This document shows, piece by piece, positions 26,012 through 34,836 of a stretch of DNA of 64,000 nucleotides (the first letter of the stretch is position 1; every line of letters begins with the position of its first letter). A model generated the notes under the pieces. That model was not told the DNA's origin, did not search any database, and saw only the letters and a list, made by a program, of their open reading frames with translations. A program made the translations under genes and the position numbers. The stretch lies in contig JAUVZD010000007.1 of the NCBI GenBank assembly GCA_030602715.1, forward strand, positions 85,146-149,145, in the 5' to 3' direction. This stretch comes from Candidatus Coatesiibacteriota bacterium (GTDB taxonomy: Bacteria; RBG-13-66-14; B26-G2; JAUVZD01).

Positions 26012-26839
26012 ATGGCTAAAAAGCCGCTACCAAAAGCGGAGTTGGACAAAATTTGCAAACAACTCCGTCGTGATATTATGACTATGTTGGTAAAAGCCGG
26101 TTCGGGTCATGCCGGTGGTTCTCTGGGGTCCGTGGAGATTATTGCCACACTCTACTGGAATATCATGAATTTTGACCCTGCCAATCCCCGGTGGGATGAG
26201 AGAGATTACTTCATCCTCTCCAAGGGGCATGTCTGTCCCGCCCAATATGCGGTTCTGGGAAATCTGGGCTTCTTCCCCAAAGATGAACTCTGGACTCTGC
26301 GTAAATTGGGCTCCATCCTGCAAGGACACCCCCACTGGCTGAAGACACCCGGTCTGGAAGCCTCCACCGGTTCTCTGGGTCAAGGTCTATCCATCGCCAA
26401 CGGCATAGCCATGGCTCTGAAGCGCGACGGCAAGCCCAACAGGGTCTTCTGCCTGATGGGTGATGGGGAGCAGGACGAGGGGCAGATTTGGGAAGCGGGT
26501 ATGACCGCAGCTCATTACAAACTGGACAACGTCTGCGGAATTGTCGACCGCAATTATCTCCAGATTGACGGCAACACTGAGGATGTAATGGGCTTGGACA
26601 CACTGTCCGACAAATGGCGGGCTTTCAACTGGAATGTAATAGAGTGCGATGGGCACGATGTGGATGCTTTGACCGATGCCTATAATCAAGCGATAGCGAC
26701 CAAGGGCAAACCAACGATCATCATCGCCAGAACCACCAAGGGTAAAGGGGTCTCCTTCATTGAGAATCAGGTTGACTGGCACGGAAAAGCACCCAATCAA
26801 GAACAGTATGAAAAAGCTATGGCCGAGTTGGCCGATTAG
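26012..26839 (+). CDS. Transketolase, N-terminal (TPP-binding) subunit
   Basis: 275 residues; covers the pyrophosphate-binding half of transketolase, which is encoded in two pieces here as in many archaea and anaerobes. Motifs: GHAGGSLGSVEI, ILSKGHVCPAQYA, EASTGSLGQGLS, and the TPP-binding GDGEQDEGQIWEAGMTAAHY ending in NN/RN as IVDRNYLQIDG. The enzyme moves two-carbon units between sugar phosphates in the non-oxidative pentose phosphate pathway. The second subunit follows 17 bp downstream. A CGGAGG site precedes the ATG. Confidence 0.94.
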   Translation: MAKKPLPKAELDKICKQLRRDIMTMLVKAGSGHAGGSLGSVEIIATLYWNIMNFDPANPRWDERDYFILSKGHVCPAQYAVLGNLGFFPKDELWTLRKLGSILQGHPHWLKTPGLEASTGSLGQGLSIANGIAMALKRDGKPNRVFCLMGDGEQDEGQIWEAGMTAAHYKLDNVCGIVDRNYLQIDGNTEDVMGLDTLSDKWRAFNWNVIECDGHDVDALTDAYNQAIATKGKPTIIIARTTKGKGVSFIENQVDWHGKAPNQEQYEKAMAELAD

Positions 26840-26856
26840 AGAACGGAGACAAAAAG

Positions 26857-27843
26857 ATGAAAGTGGAAAAAGAGATGCACCTGGTAGAGGACCTCCACCA
26901 ACCTCAGGAGAAGCCCACCCGTGACGGTTACGGAGACGGCCTCCTCTTCCTCTGCGAGACCAACCCCAATGTGGTAGTTCTGGACGCCGATTTGGCTAAA
27001 TCCACTCGCACCGTCTGGGTGCGGGATAAATATCCCGAGCGGTTCATAGATATGGGCATCTCCGAACAGGATATGCTGGGAACCGCCGGGGGACTCTCCC
27101 TGGGGGGAAAGATACCCTTCGTCTCCACCTACGGTGTCTTCGTCGCCGGGCGAGCATGGGACCAGATCCGCACCACCGTCTGCTACGGAGGGCTGAATGT
27201 CAAGATAGGTGGGGCTCACGGAGGGATATCCGTCGGTCCCGACGGCGCCACCCATCAGTCTCTGGAGGAGATCCCTCTGATGCGAGTCCTGCCGGGGATG
27301 ACCGTCATCGCCCCCACCGATTGCCACGAGACCAAGAAAGCCACTTTGTGGGCGGCTGAATACACAGGACCCGTCTATCTCCGCTTCGGTCGTGAGGCGG
27401 TGCCGATAATAACCACCGAGAAGACCCCCTTCACCGTGGGAAAGGCGGAGACATATCGCCAGGGCGATGACTGCGCCATCGTCGCCTGCGGCACTCTGGT
27501 CTGGCTCGCCCTCTTAGCCTCTGATGAGCTGGAAAAGGAGGGCATCCAGTGCCGGGTGATAAACAACCACACCATAAAGCCAATTGACAAAAAGACCCTG
27601 GCCAAGGCGGCACGGGAATGTGGTTGTATGGTCACCGCCGAGGAACACAGTATATTCGGTGGTCTGGGGGGCGCCGTCGCCGAAGTAATCTGCCAGGAGC
27701 ATCCAGTCCCCTTGCGGATTATCGGCATTGAGGACCGCTTTGGAGAATCCGGCGAACCCTGGGAGCTGATGGAAGAGTTCGGTATGTCCAAGGACAACAT
27801 CAAAAAGAAGGTCAAAGAAGTGCTCAAGATGAAGAAAAAATAA
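26857..27843 (+). CDS. Transketolase, C-terminal (pyrimidine-binding) subunit
   Basis: 328 residues; the partner of the N-terminal subunit just upstream. The pyrimidine-binding domain shows VVVLDADLAKSTRT and RFIDMGISEQDMLGTAGGLS (catalytic Glu in SEQDM). Further on are GPDGATHQSLEEIPLMRVLPGMTVIAPTD and the C-terminal transketolase domain (CRVINNHTIKPIDKKTL, TAEEHSIFGGLGGAVAEV). The two genes form a closed unit with one promoter at 25922 and one terminator at 27866. Confidence 0.94.
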   Translation: MKVEKEMHLVEDLHQPQEKPTRDGYGDGLLFLCETNPNVVVLDADLAKSTRTVWVRDKYPERFIDMGISEQDMLGTAGGLSLGGKIPFVSTYGVFVAGRAWDQIRTTVCYGGLNVKIGGAHGGISVGPDGATHQSLEEIPLMRVLPGMTVIAPTDCHETKKATLWAAEYTGPVYLRFGREAVPIITTEKTPFTVGKAETYRQGDDCAIVACGTLVWLALLASDELEKEGIQCRVINNHTIKPIDKKTLAKAARECGCMVTAEEHSIFGGLGGAVAEVICQEHPVPLRIIGIEDRFGESGEPWELMEEFGMSKDNIKKKVKEVLKMKKK

Positions 27844-27865
27844 ATCATGTGAATGTTACTTTTCA

Positions 27866-27893
27866 GGGGGATGGTCTTCCATCCCCCTTCTTC
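27866..27893 (+). terminator. Terminator after the transketolase operon
   Basis: 9-bp arms GGGGGATGG and CCATCCCCC with a 4-nt loop, followed by TTCTTCT. Confidence 0.85.
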
Positions 27894-27968
27894 TATTACT
27901 ACCGGTCAATTACGAGCGAATATGTAAAAAATAAAGTTGAATTATTTGCTTTATTTTTTCCTGGATTG

Positions 27969-27977
27969 TGGTATAAT
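27969..27977 (+). promoter_or_regulatory. Extended -10 promoter of the M23 peptidase gene
   Basis: TGGTATAAT is a consensus extended -10 element about 75 bp before ATG 28052. No clear -35 box is seen. Confidence 0.55.
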
Positions 27978-28051
27978 CGGAATGAGAATATACTATCTCA
28001 TCTTTTTTAACATTTTTACATTGGAAATCACACCGACCTAATGTAAAAGCC

Positions 28052-29170
28052 ATGATCAAAAATTCCATATCCATAGTCATAGTCCCCCATTCCTCCGGCA
28101 AACCCTACACCATCTTCATCCACCGTTATCTACTCAGTTTCATCTTAGGCTTCTCCTGCCTGGCAATGCTGGGGCTTTTTGGCATAGTCTTCACCTACAC
28201 CTTTGACTACATACAAATGCAAGAGGCGTTAGAGCCCACCAAATTGGAGATAGACAACCTGATTGAGGAAAACCAGATGCTCAACGGTGCCATAACCCAA
28301 GCCTCCAATCATCAGGATGACCTTGCCCTACTGCTCAAGGAGGAGCGAGAACAACACGCCCAGGCGCTTATTGAGATACACGACCGATTGAAGATGCTGG
28401 AGAAATTTTATGCCGACCTGCGAATTATGGCTGGCTTCAAGCTAAATGTTGACGACGCCAAGGCTCTGGACAAAGTCGCTCCCGACCCCCTGGACGCCCA
28501 CGGTGGTCCGGTGGAAGTCATGGACAAGCACTTTGAGGGGATAAACCTTTTCTCCATGCCCCAGGATGAATATCTCCAATTGATGCAAACCAAGGAAATG
28601 GCTTTAAAGAATGAGCTCAACGAGCACATCACCACCATCCAGAAGCTGAAGATGCTTCTGGAGAATAAAGCCTCTCTCGTTGACGATGTGCCTTCAATGG
28701 TGCCGGTGGAGGGCACCATAACCTCCTTGTTCGGTGAGGTGCGTAAGGGCGGCACCCACGGCGGATTGGATATCGCTGCACCCGAGGGCACCCCCATCCA
28801 CGCTCCGGCTGACGGCGTGGTGGTGAAGTCCGGTCCAAGTATGGGTTACGGGAGGGTCATCATCATTGACCACGGCAACGGCTACACCACCCGCTTCGGC
28901 CACCTGAGTGGGGAGACAGTCTCCTTGGGAGATCGGGTGGAGGAAGGGGATATCATCGGCTATGTCGGCTCCACCGGCTGGGCTACCGGACCCCACCTGC
29001 ACTACGAAGTGCGGTTAAACGGCGTCCCGGTTGACCCCATCAACTACCTGAATACCAACCTACCCCAGGAACTGCTTGACAATACCGACAACCCCAACAC
29101 CTCCATTGAGGAGCTACCGCCCTCCTATCCCTTTATAGGGGACCTACCACTACAGGAAAGTGACCTTTGA
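28052..29170 (+). CDS. Membrane-anchored M23 (LytM-type) peptidase
   Basis: 372 residues. A short cytoplasmic N terminus is followed by one membrane helix (about residues 27-50), then a periplasmic coiled coil (about 55-125 and 170-210). The C-terminal LytM domain has zinc ligands in GGTHGGLDIAAPEGTPI and GPHLHYEVRLNG, and VIIIDHGNGYTTRFGHLS between. The catalytic His/Asp pattern is complete, so it may be an active peptidoglycan endopeptidase. The coiled coil with LytM layout also resembles EnvC/NlpD-type regulators, which lack the ligands. The DNA before the ATG has no strong ribosome binding site. Confidence 0.9.
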   Translation: MIKNSISIVIVPHSSGKPYTIFIHRYLLSFILGFSCLAMLGLFGIVFTYTFDYIQMQEALEPTKLEIDNLIEENQMLNGAITQASNHQDDLALLLKEEREQHAQALIEIHDRLKMLEKFYADLRIMAGFKLNVDDAKALDKVAPDPLDAHGGPVEVMDKHFEGINLFSMPQDEYLQLMQTKEMALKNELNEHITTIQKLKMLLENKASLVDDVPSMVPVEGTITSLFGEVRKGGTHGGLDIAAPEGTPIHAPADGVVVKSGPSMGYGRVIIIDHGNGYTTRFGHLSGETVSLGDRVEEGDIIGYVGSTGWATGPHLHYEVRLNGVPVDPINYLNTNLPQELLDNTDNPNTSIEELPPSYPFIGDLPLQESDL

Positions 29171-29196
29171 CCTTTAAGAAAACAACTCTACTTAAG

Positions 29197-29226
29197 AAAT
29201 CAGCCACCCGCATGGATGGCTGATTT
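29197..29226. terminator. Bidirectional terminator between the M23 peptidase and thiDN genes
   Basis: 10-bp arms AAATCAGCCA and TGGCTGATTT, with T-rich sequence beyond the right arm and A-rich before the left. It sits between two convergent genes. Confidence 0.8.
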
Positions 29227-29249
29227 TCATTTTTTCTTCTGGGTAATCC

Positions 29250-30593
29250 TCAGCGCAGTGAATTAGCCAGTTCCTCCACAATCTCAAGGACCCTGAAGAT
29301 ATTCTCGCCCAATATTCGCACCATCGGTTCTTTGCCAATATCTCCACGGTCATAGATGAGTTGCGGTGGCTCACCACCCTCTAAACTCTGCGCTATCCAT
29401 CCCAGGGTTGTCCCCTCCTTCCCCCTCTGCTGAGGGGGCTCATCCCTTCGCTCTACAGCTTCCACTCGTAATCCCAGACCCCGAGCGGCATCAACGATCT
29501 CCTCACAGAAAGATATATTCATCCCCGCCCGTATGTTCGGCCAGCGTCTATTTACCTCCAAAACCAGTCTAGCCACATGCGACGAACCCCCCAAGCAGGG
29601 CTGACCGGTAATCAGAGGACCCTGGGGACCCTTTACAATTCGGCTGGAAAGACCTATCACCTCCTCCACACTATCAGCTCCACCCCAGGGTATGAAGGCT
29701 ATATTTATCCCCACCTCGGGGACAAAATACTCAAATCCCTTGATCTGGGAGAGCTTCCTGAGGGCATTGGAAGTGATGTTCATAGCCTCCAGTGCGTTTT
29801 CAGCACGGGATTGGCACAAGCCGTGGCGCAGTAGCCAATCCTCTTCTCTGGAGGCTTGTAAAAGGTTATAGACAAAATACCGTGCTTTCAAAATGGATTT
29901 GAACATGTCCAATCCGAAGGTGGTATAGACGGCGATGGCGGAAGATAGAGCACAACCCAGACCATGCCAAGTCCTTTCGCTCTCGGTTACCGCCTTGCGC
30001 TTCAACTCCCTGATCTGCCCTTTATAAAGAAAGATATCGCCAATTATATTATCCGGCCAGCGAACGCCGGTAGCTAAAAAATCGGTATTATACATCTCGG
30101 ACAATTCATTTAGGGCGGAGACCACCTCGCTGGGAATGGAGACATCCTTGCCGGTTAGGATGGAAAGTTCTTTGGTGTTGGGGGTTACCAGAGTGGAGAT
30201 GGGAAATAGCAGGTCGGCGACCTCCCTGGGGGAAGTGTCATCTATCAAGGCTCCCCCACTGCTGGCGGAGAATACCGGGTCGTTAATTATCGGTCCCTCA
30301 TAACCTTGGAGCATATCATGAATCTTCTTTGCGTTATCAAGCGAGCCCACAGCACCTATTTTGTATGCTCTGGGATTTAACTCCTGATGAACCGCCTCAA
30401 GCTCCTTCTGGAGGAGGTCCGTGGGTATGGGAAAGAGTTCCAATACACCGTTTTTACTCGTCTGAGGCGCCAAGGCGGTCATAACCCCGGCGCCCTGGAC
30501 ACCGAGACAAGCAAATACCTTTATATCTGCCCCTATACCAGCCCCACCGCTTGGGTCATAGGCAGCAATGGAGATTACACCCTCAGGTTTCAT
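29250..30593 (-). CDS. thiDN: Fused ThiD-ThiN: HMP/HMP-P kinase and thiamine-phosphate synthase
   Basis: 447 residues from ATG 30593, which has an AGAGG site; an upstream ATG at 30617 is less likely. The N-terminal half (about 1-250) is ThiD: DPSGGAGIGADIKVF, DPVFSASSGGALI, TPNTKELSILTG and the anion-hole GLGCALSSAIA. The C-terminal half (about 290-447) is the ThiN domain (FVPEVGINIAFIPWGGADSVEEV, GSSHVARLVLEVNRRWPNIRAGMNI, DRGDIGKEPMVRILG). ThiN replaces ThiE and joins the pyrimidine and thiazole phosphates. ThiD-ThiN fusions are known in archaea and some bacteria. No TPP riboswitch is visible upstream. It lies 102 bp behind the Glt-like operon. Confidence 0.92.
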   Translation of the reverse strand: MKPEGVISIAAYDPSGGAGIGADIKVFACLGVQGAGVMTALAPQTSKNGVLELFPIPTDLLQKELEAVHQELNPRAYKIGAVGSLDNAKKIHDMLQGYEGPIINDPVFSASSGGALIDDTSPREVADLLFPISTLVTPNTKELSILTGKDVSIPSEVVSALNELSEMYNTDFLATGVRWPDNIIGDIFLYKGQIRELKRKAVTESERTWHGLGCALSSAIAVYTTFGLDMFKSILKARYFVYNLLQASREEDWLLRHGLCQSRAENALEAMNITSNALRKLSQIKGFEYFVPEVGINIAFIPWGGADSVEEVIGLSSRIVKGPQGPLITGQPCLGGSSHVARLVLEVNRRWPNIRAGMNISFCEEIVDAARGLGLRVEAVERRDEPPQQRGKEGTTLGWIAQSLEGGEPPQLIYDRGDIGKEPMVRILGENIFRVLEIVEELANSLR

Positions 30594-30620
30594 ATCCAAC
30601 CTCTGAAGACACTGCAACAG

Positions 30621-30640
30621 AAAAGGGGCGCTCTCGCCCC
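30621..30640 (-). terminator. Terminator after the GYF/TonB-like gene
   Basis: Arms GGGGCG and CGCCCC with a 4-nt loop are followed by TTTT on the minus strand. It separates the energy-transducer operon from thiDN. Confidence 0.7.
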
Positions 30641-30695
30641 GACTTTACTTAACCATAGAGATAAAACCGCATTCGTCCGGCACAACAGAATCGTC

Positions 30696-32213
30696 CTAAG
30701 CTGCTGAGAAGAAGATGAAAGGATAAACAATTATAGTATCACCACTGGATATGGTGGGGAAGTTCCAACCATAGACTACAGAGACTACCTCACTCTCCAT
30801 GGTGGGATTATTCATAGTTGACGATATAAGGTAACAGTTGGAAACTCGTCCGGAGGCGGAGATGGTAAAGCTGACCACAATCTTTCCCTGAAGCGTTGGG
30901 TTTGTCTTAAGGTATTTCTTGTAGATGTATTCTAAACCTACTTTATGCCTTTCTATTACCTCCCGAATGATGACAGAGGAGCGGTTAGCATCAGCGGAAC
31001 CTTCGCCGGAGATACTGCTGGGTGATGTGAGGGAGACACCTCCACTAACCTCCATCTCAAAACCCACCCCTCCCCCTCCCCCAGAGCCCAGCATGGAGAT
31101 CAGATCGCCCAGACCACTGCCACCTCCACCACCCAAACCCAAGCCACCACCTCCACCACCAATGGAAGAGTAACCACCGGTCTTCAAACCCCCGATACCG
31201 CCGATGATTCCATCAAAATCACCAGCACCTCCCCCACCGAGGATATCTACTACACCACCGCCAGGACCATCAGAGGTTATCAATCCCAAAACTCCGTAAC
31301 CCAGAGGTCCTTCGCCCAGACCGGCTCCACCTGGACCATGCCCCCCACCTGAGCCTCCACCACCAGCTCCTTCGCCCTCGCCCACACCGAAGCCCGTTCC
31401 TTCACCGTCGGGGATATCCGCAAACATATCCTCATCCGTCACCAGCTCAGCAATTCTCCCGGTAATATCCAGTATGTCCTCCTCCTCCCTCTCGGGGAGA
31501 TGCAGATAAAATGCTGACGCCATGAAAAGCCCGCATAGAATGGCGATTGAGATGAAAGAAAGTATGAAGTTACGGTCATCGTGATATTCAGACATTTCCC
31601 GGCGATATTGGGGCTCCTCCAGCTTTCCGTCTTTGAACAGCTCACTAATGGGTAAAGGTTCACCCCGCACCAGCCTTCTCTCCGGTTTTTCCGTGGATAT
31701 TTGCGGTTCTTGAGCGGGCTCAGCTTCCACGTCTGCAGTAACGACATCTTCCACACCTCTACTCATTGCCCGTTCCCGTAAAGTCTCCTCTAGTATATTC
31801 TTCTCCCCTACGCTTACTTCCCGCTCAGGGGCAAAGTCAGTCGGCCAATCCTCCCCCAGCGCCCTGTCAGCCCGCATCCACTTACCCCGGTAAAAAACTG
31901 AGTCGCCGGCTTCAACCCGCCCTATTTTTACCAAGCCGACTATCTCCTCCCGGGTGATAGGACCAAGGTTTTTCTCTCCCGCCCGCAAGTAGAAGAAATC
32001 CTCACCACCGGTGCCAGCTTTCCTCAATTCATACTGTTCAATAAGCGTAACCAGCGAGGAAACCACCCCCACCGAAACCCATCTCTTCTGCTGAGGAGAC
32101 CAGATATAGTGGTTTCTCAACACTTGACCTTCCAGTGCCTGTTGTTTAACCTCTTCTACGGTCATCGGCCCGAATCTCTCCGAGCCCTTTGCTATGTATA
32201 TGCCAGCACTCAT
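30696..32213 (-). CDS. GYF-domain, Gly-rich, TonB-like (GltJ/AgmX-like) membrane protein
   Basis: 505 residues. Two GYF_2-type domains: about 1-65 (IYIAKGSERFGPMTVEEVKQQ) and about 72-130 (FFYLRAGEKNLGPITREEIV). Then an acidic linker, one membrane helix (about 213-235), a Gly-rich periplasmic region (about 275-385), and a TonB-like AgmX/PglI C-terminal domain (IIREVIERHKVGLEYIYKKYL ... GKIVVSFTISASGRVSNCYLISST). This matches the layout of GltJ (AgmX) of Myxococcus gliding motility, except that no zinc ribbon precedes the GYF domains. Paralogous to the FHA protein upstream: both carry a LLGL-T-x-GPSGG...VVDILGGGG block. The last gene of the five-gene operon. Confidence 0.8.
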   Translation of the reverse strand: MSAGIYIAKGSERFGPMTVEEVKQQALEGQVLRNHYIWSPQQKRWVSVGVVSSLVTLIEQYELRKAGTGGEDFFYLRAGEKNLGPITREEIVGLVKIGRVEAGDSVFYRGKWMRADRALGEDWPTDFAPEREVSVGEKNILEETLRERAMSRGVEDVVTADVEAEPAQEPQISTEKPERRLVRGEPLPISELFKDGKLEEPQYRREMSEYHDDRNFILSFISIAILCGLFMASAFYLHLPEREEEDILDITGRIAELVTDEDMFADIPDGEGTGFGVGEGEGAGGGGSGGGHGPGGAGLGEGPLGYGVLGLITSDGPGGGVVDILGGGGAGDFDGIIGGIGGLKTGGYSSIGGGGGGLGLGGGGGSGLGDLISMLGSGGGGGVGFEMEVSGGVSLTSPSSISGEGSADANRSSVIIREVIERHKVGLEYIYKKYLKTNPTLQGKIVVSFTISASGRVSNCYLISSTMNNPTMESEVVSVVYGWNFPTISSGDTIIVYPFIFFSAA

Positions 32214-32315
32214 AAAGAGAAAAATTCCTTGCAGAAGCTAGTTCACTTAATAATACTTAATCTCACCCTTCTGCAGGTCAGCACTTAATCCTTAGGGCGA
32301 ATTTTCAGACCATCA

Positions 32316-33695
32316 CTAGGTTTTTATGAACACAAAGGGATAGACTACAGTTACCTCTCCACCGGAAACGGCTGGGAATTTCCAACCGTAGATACGGCTG
32401 GCTATTTGCGATTCCATCTCCGGGCAGTTCATGGTGGAGGAAGAGACATAAGCGTTGGTGACTATTCCCTGAGCGTTGATTGAAAAAGTAACCACTACCT
32501 TTCCACTTAGGTTAGGATTCTTCTTTAGTTGGGCATTATACACCGATTGCAAGCCAGCCATGTGGGCGGAGATCACATTGGAGATAGCCGAAGAGCTACG
32601 ACCGGATTCCCCTTCTGCAGTTCCACTAATACTTTGAGGACCGGAAAGGGTTACCATCCCCACAGTTTCCAACTCACTGGTATCAAACCCACCACCACCA
32701 CCGCCACCCAACAATGCCGCCAGGTCCATTCCACCGGGACCGCCCAGACCTCCGAGACCGAGACCCCCACCCCCACCCAACCCCCCACCGGAACCGCTGG
32801 TAGTCAGACCGCCGATACCTCCAAGGATCGCATCTATATCACCAGCTCCACCTCCACCTCCAAGTATATCAACCACTGAGGGACCTCCGGAGGGTCCTTC
32901 GGTGGTTAAAAGCCCAAGCAAACCGGTGCCGTATACTCCGGGTCCATCATCAGTCCCCGGTCCATAGTTTGTCCCTCCTCCCCCTCCACCGCCAGGACCG
33001 ATTGCCTCACCTTCTCCCTCGCCGACACCCATCATACTCTCCTCCAAATCCTCAACATTTATCAACTCAGCGATTACCTCAGGTATATTCACAATCCTTA
33101 GCGAACCTCCCATTGGACCGACTTTGAAAGCGAATATCAAGAAGAAAACGGAAAGGGTGAGAGTGCCCAGGAATAGATAGGTGAAGTGACGGTCCTCCTC
33201 ATCCATGGTGCTGGTTAAGCCCCTGCGGGTGGGCATAATCTCGGCTATGGAGACCGGCTCCGGCGGTGCCGGTGGGGATATGTAGCCAAATCTCAAGGTC
33301 AGTTCGCCAAATTGAAGCTCTCCCTCCTTCCCTTCCACCATCTCCAGTTGATATACACCATCCTTGCGGGGAAGGAGCCCCTGAATGATCAAGGTGCGGA
33401 AATCTACATCCGAGCCCATGTAACTGACCTTGCCGGTCATCTGCTCGGTCATATTGAGTAGATAGCGGTCGGGTCCGGTCTTCTCCAGTAGGGAAAAAGC
33501 CTCACTTCCCTGCCAATCGTAATAGACAATATCGTTATCAGCGCCCCGCCCGATGGTTATCGTCTCGTCAGGGAAGAAGGTCCTCAACTTCTTCCCGTTG
33601 CGAAGTATCGTCAATCCTAACTTGCGAGGCTCAGCCGTTGCCACCCCTCCGCCGTCTATAGTGCCATCCGCCCTCTTCTTTTTTGCTAATGGCAT
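32316..33695 (-). CDS. FHA-domain, Gly-rich, TonB-like (GltG-like) membrane protein
   Basis: 459 residues. An FHA-like cytoplasmic domain (about 25-140; ITIGRGADNDIVYYDW has the glycine-arginine motif of FHA) is followed by a proline-rich linker and one membrane helix (about 172-190). Then comes a Gly-rich periplasmic stretch (about 235-350) and a TonB-like C-terminal domain (AISNVISAHMAGLQSVYNAQL ... GKVVVTFSINAQGIVTNAYVSSST). The order FHA-TM-TonB resembles GltG of the Myxococcus Glt complex. FHA domains bind phosphothreonine, so the inner face may be controlled by a Ser/Thr kinase (inference). Downstream of tolQ and two tolR-type genes, its presumed motor. Confidence 0.8.
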   Translation of the reverse strand: MPLAKKKRADGTIDGGGVATAEPRKLGLTILRNGKKLRTFFPDETITIGRGADNDIVYYDWQGSEAFSLLEKTGPDRYLLNMTEQMTGKVSYMGSDVDFRTLIIQGLLPRKDGVYQLEMVEGKEGELQFGELTLRFGYISPPAPPEPVSIAEIMPTRRGLTSTMDEEDRHFTYLFLGTLTLSVFFLIFAFKVGPMGGSLRIVNIPEVIAELINVEDLEESMMGVGEGEGEAIGPGGGGGGGTNYGPGTDDGPGVYGTGLLGLLTTEGPSGGPSVVDILGGGGGAGDIDAILGGIGGLTTSGSGGGLGGGGGLGLGGLGGPGGMDLAALLGGGGGGGFDTSELETVGMVTLSGPQSISGTAEGESGRSSSAISNVISAHMAGLQSVYNAQLKKNPNLSGKVVVTFSINAQGIVTNAYVSSSTMNCPEMESQIASRIYGWKFPAVSGGEVTVVYPFVFIKT

Positions 33696-33748
33696 TTATC
33701 ATACCTCCCCAGGTCCAAAATCGCAAACCGAGGCAAACCCCAAAATGG

Positions 33749-34294
33749 CTATTGTTTTCTCAAAACAGCAAGAGCAATATTGCCATACTTGGAGCGACCA
33801 CAGGTGTACATCACCCTGGTTAATAGGTCAAAGGTGATCAGCTTATCACCCTGTATGGTTACCTCTCCCTTGAAGGGTCGGGTGGGGTCTTGCTCAGCAA
33901 TAGCCTCCTTGATCCTGCGAATACGGGTCATCTCCACCAGCAGGTTATCTATGACCAAATCCTGGTCGTTCAGGGCGTCCTCCGTGGTGCAAACCGCTGA
34001 CCCCTCCACCAGTATATGTTTATTTGTTACCGCAACAATAACCGACTGAACCGGATTCTTGATGGATTCGGAGGCAGGTAGCTTGAGGTCGGGAGCCACG
34101 GACATAATATCCCCCTCTGCGGAGTAGGTCATAAACAGGAAGACGACCAGAATAACGAAGGTGTCTATCAATGAGACCAACAGAATTCGTACTTCCTTCG
34201 TCCGCTCCTCCATTATCCGTTCTTTTATCCGCCCAGTCTGTTGCCCACGCCGCCCCTTCGCAGCTGCGCGGGTAGGTTTTTTAGCTTGAGCCAA
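33749..34294 (-). CDS. ExbD/TolR-type proton-channel subunit (second copy)
   Basis: 181 residues. A long basic N terminus (about 1-33), one membrane helix with the conserved protonatable Asp (LLVSLIDTFVILVVFLFMTY), then a periplasmic domain ending with the family's dimerisation fold (VTIQGDKLITFDLLTRVMYTCGRSKYGNIALAVL). It differs clearly from the other TolR-type protein at 34350-34829. The presence of two different TolR proteins with one TolQ matches the AglRQS motor of Myxococcus. Confidence 0.87.
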   Translation of the reverse strand: MAQAKKPTRAAAKGRRGQQTGRIKERIMEERTKEVRILLVSLIDTFVILVVFLFMTYSAEGDIMSVAPDLKLPASESIKNPVQSVIVAVTNKHILVEGSAVCTTEDALNDQDLVIDNLLVEMTRIRRIKEAIAEQDPTRPFKGEVTIQGDKLITFDLLTRVMYTCGRSKYGNIALAVLRKQ

Positions 34295-34349
34295 CGAACC
34301 CCACCTCCTTAACTATTGCTGGTCCACGCCGGTTGCCCTCAACTTCCGA

Positions 34350-34829
34350 TTAGGTGATCTTCGGCGCCAGGGCGATCTCCGGCAGGTCTTTCGCCAAACA
34401 ACAATCCATGGTCTTGATTATGTCCTCGTACATTATCTGTTGTTCCGCCGCAATGATTACACTGGTCTGACTGGGAAACTCATCCTTTATCTGCTCTAAC
34501 TGCCCCGACAAACCATCCCAATCATACTCCCCACCTCGTTTGGGAATCGGCGGAAGAATTGCACCCGAACCCCCTACAATAAAACCTTGGTCAGTTATTA
34601 TCACCGTGAGGTTAAGCTGTTGCTTTTTCTCCTCCTCTAATTCGGTCCCTTCGCCTGCGCCAGCAGCGGTAGGAAGATTGATCTCAATGATCGACGTCTG
34701 CAGAATACAGGCAGTCATCAATAGAAAGACCAAAAGCACAGCCATTATGTCAATGAAAGGAACTAGCTCTAATTCCTCATCAACCCTCTGCTTCTTCCTC
34801 CTTACTTTCCCTGAGACCGGATATGCCAT
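34350..34829 (-). CDS. ExbD/TolR-type proton-channel subunit
   Basis: 159 residues. A typical N terminus, VDEELELVPFIDIMAVLLVFLLMTA, with the conserved helix Asp, followed by a periplasmic domain (LNLTVIITDQGFIVGG ... TSVIIAAEQQIMYEDIIKTMDCC). Its ATG lies 7 bp after the TolQ-type gene, so the two are co-translated. Together they form a proton-driven motor of the TolQR/ExbBD class. Confidence 0.92.
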   Translation of the reverse strand: MAYPVSGKVRRKKQRVDEELELVPFIDIMAVLLVFLLMTACILQTSIIEINLPTAAGAGEGTELEEEKKQQLNLTVIITDQGFIVGGSGAILPPIPKRGGEYDWDGLSGQLEQIKDEFPSQTSVIIAAEQQIMYEDIIKTMDCCLAKDLPEIALAPKIT

Positions 34830-34836
34830 CGCCTAA

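Noticed and set aside
30594-30690. TPP riboswitch before thiDN
   Set aside because: None of the conserved thi-box sequence is present; the hairpin there is the terminator of the gene upstream.
31070-32990. Gly-codon repeats in the two TonB-like genes as possible CRISPR or satellite arrays
   Set aside because: The repeats are irregular and in frame, encoding Gly-rich linkers.
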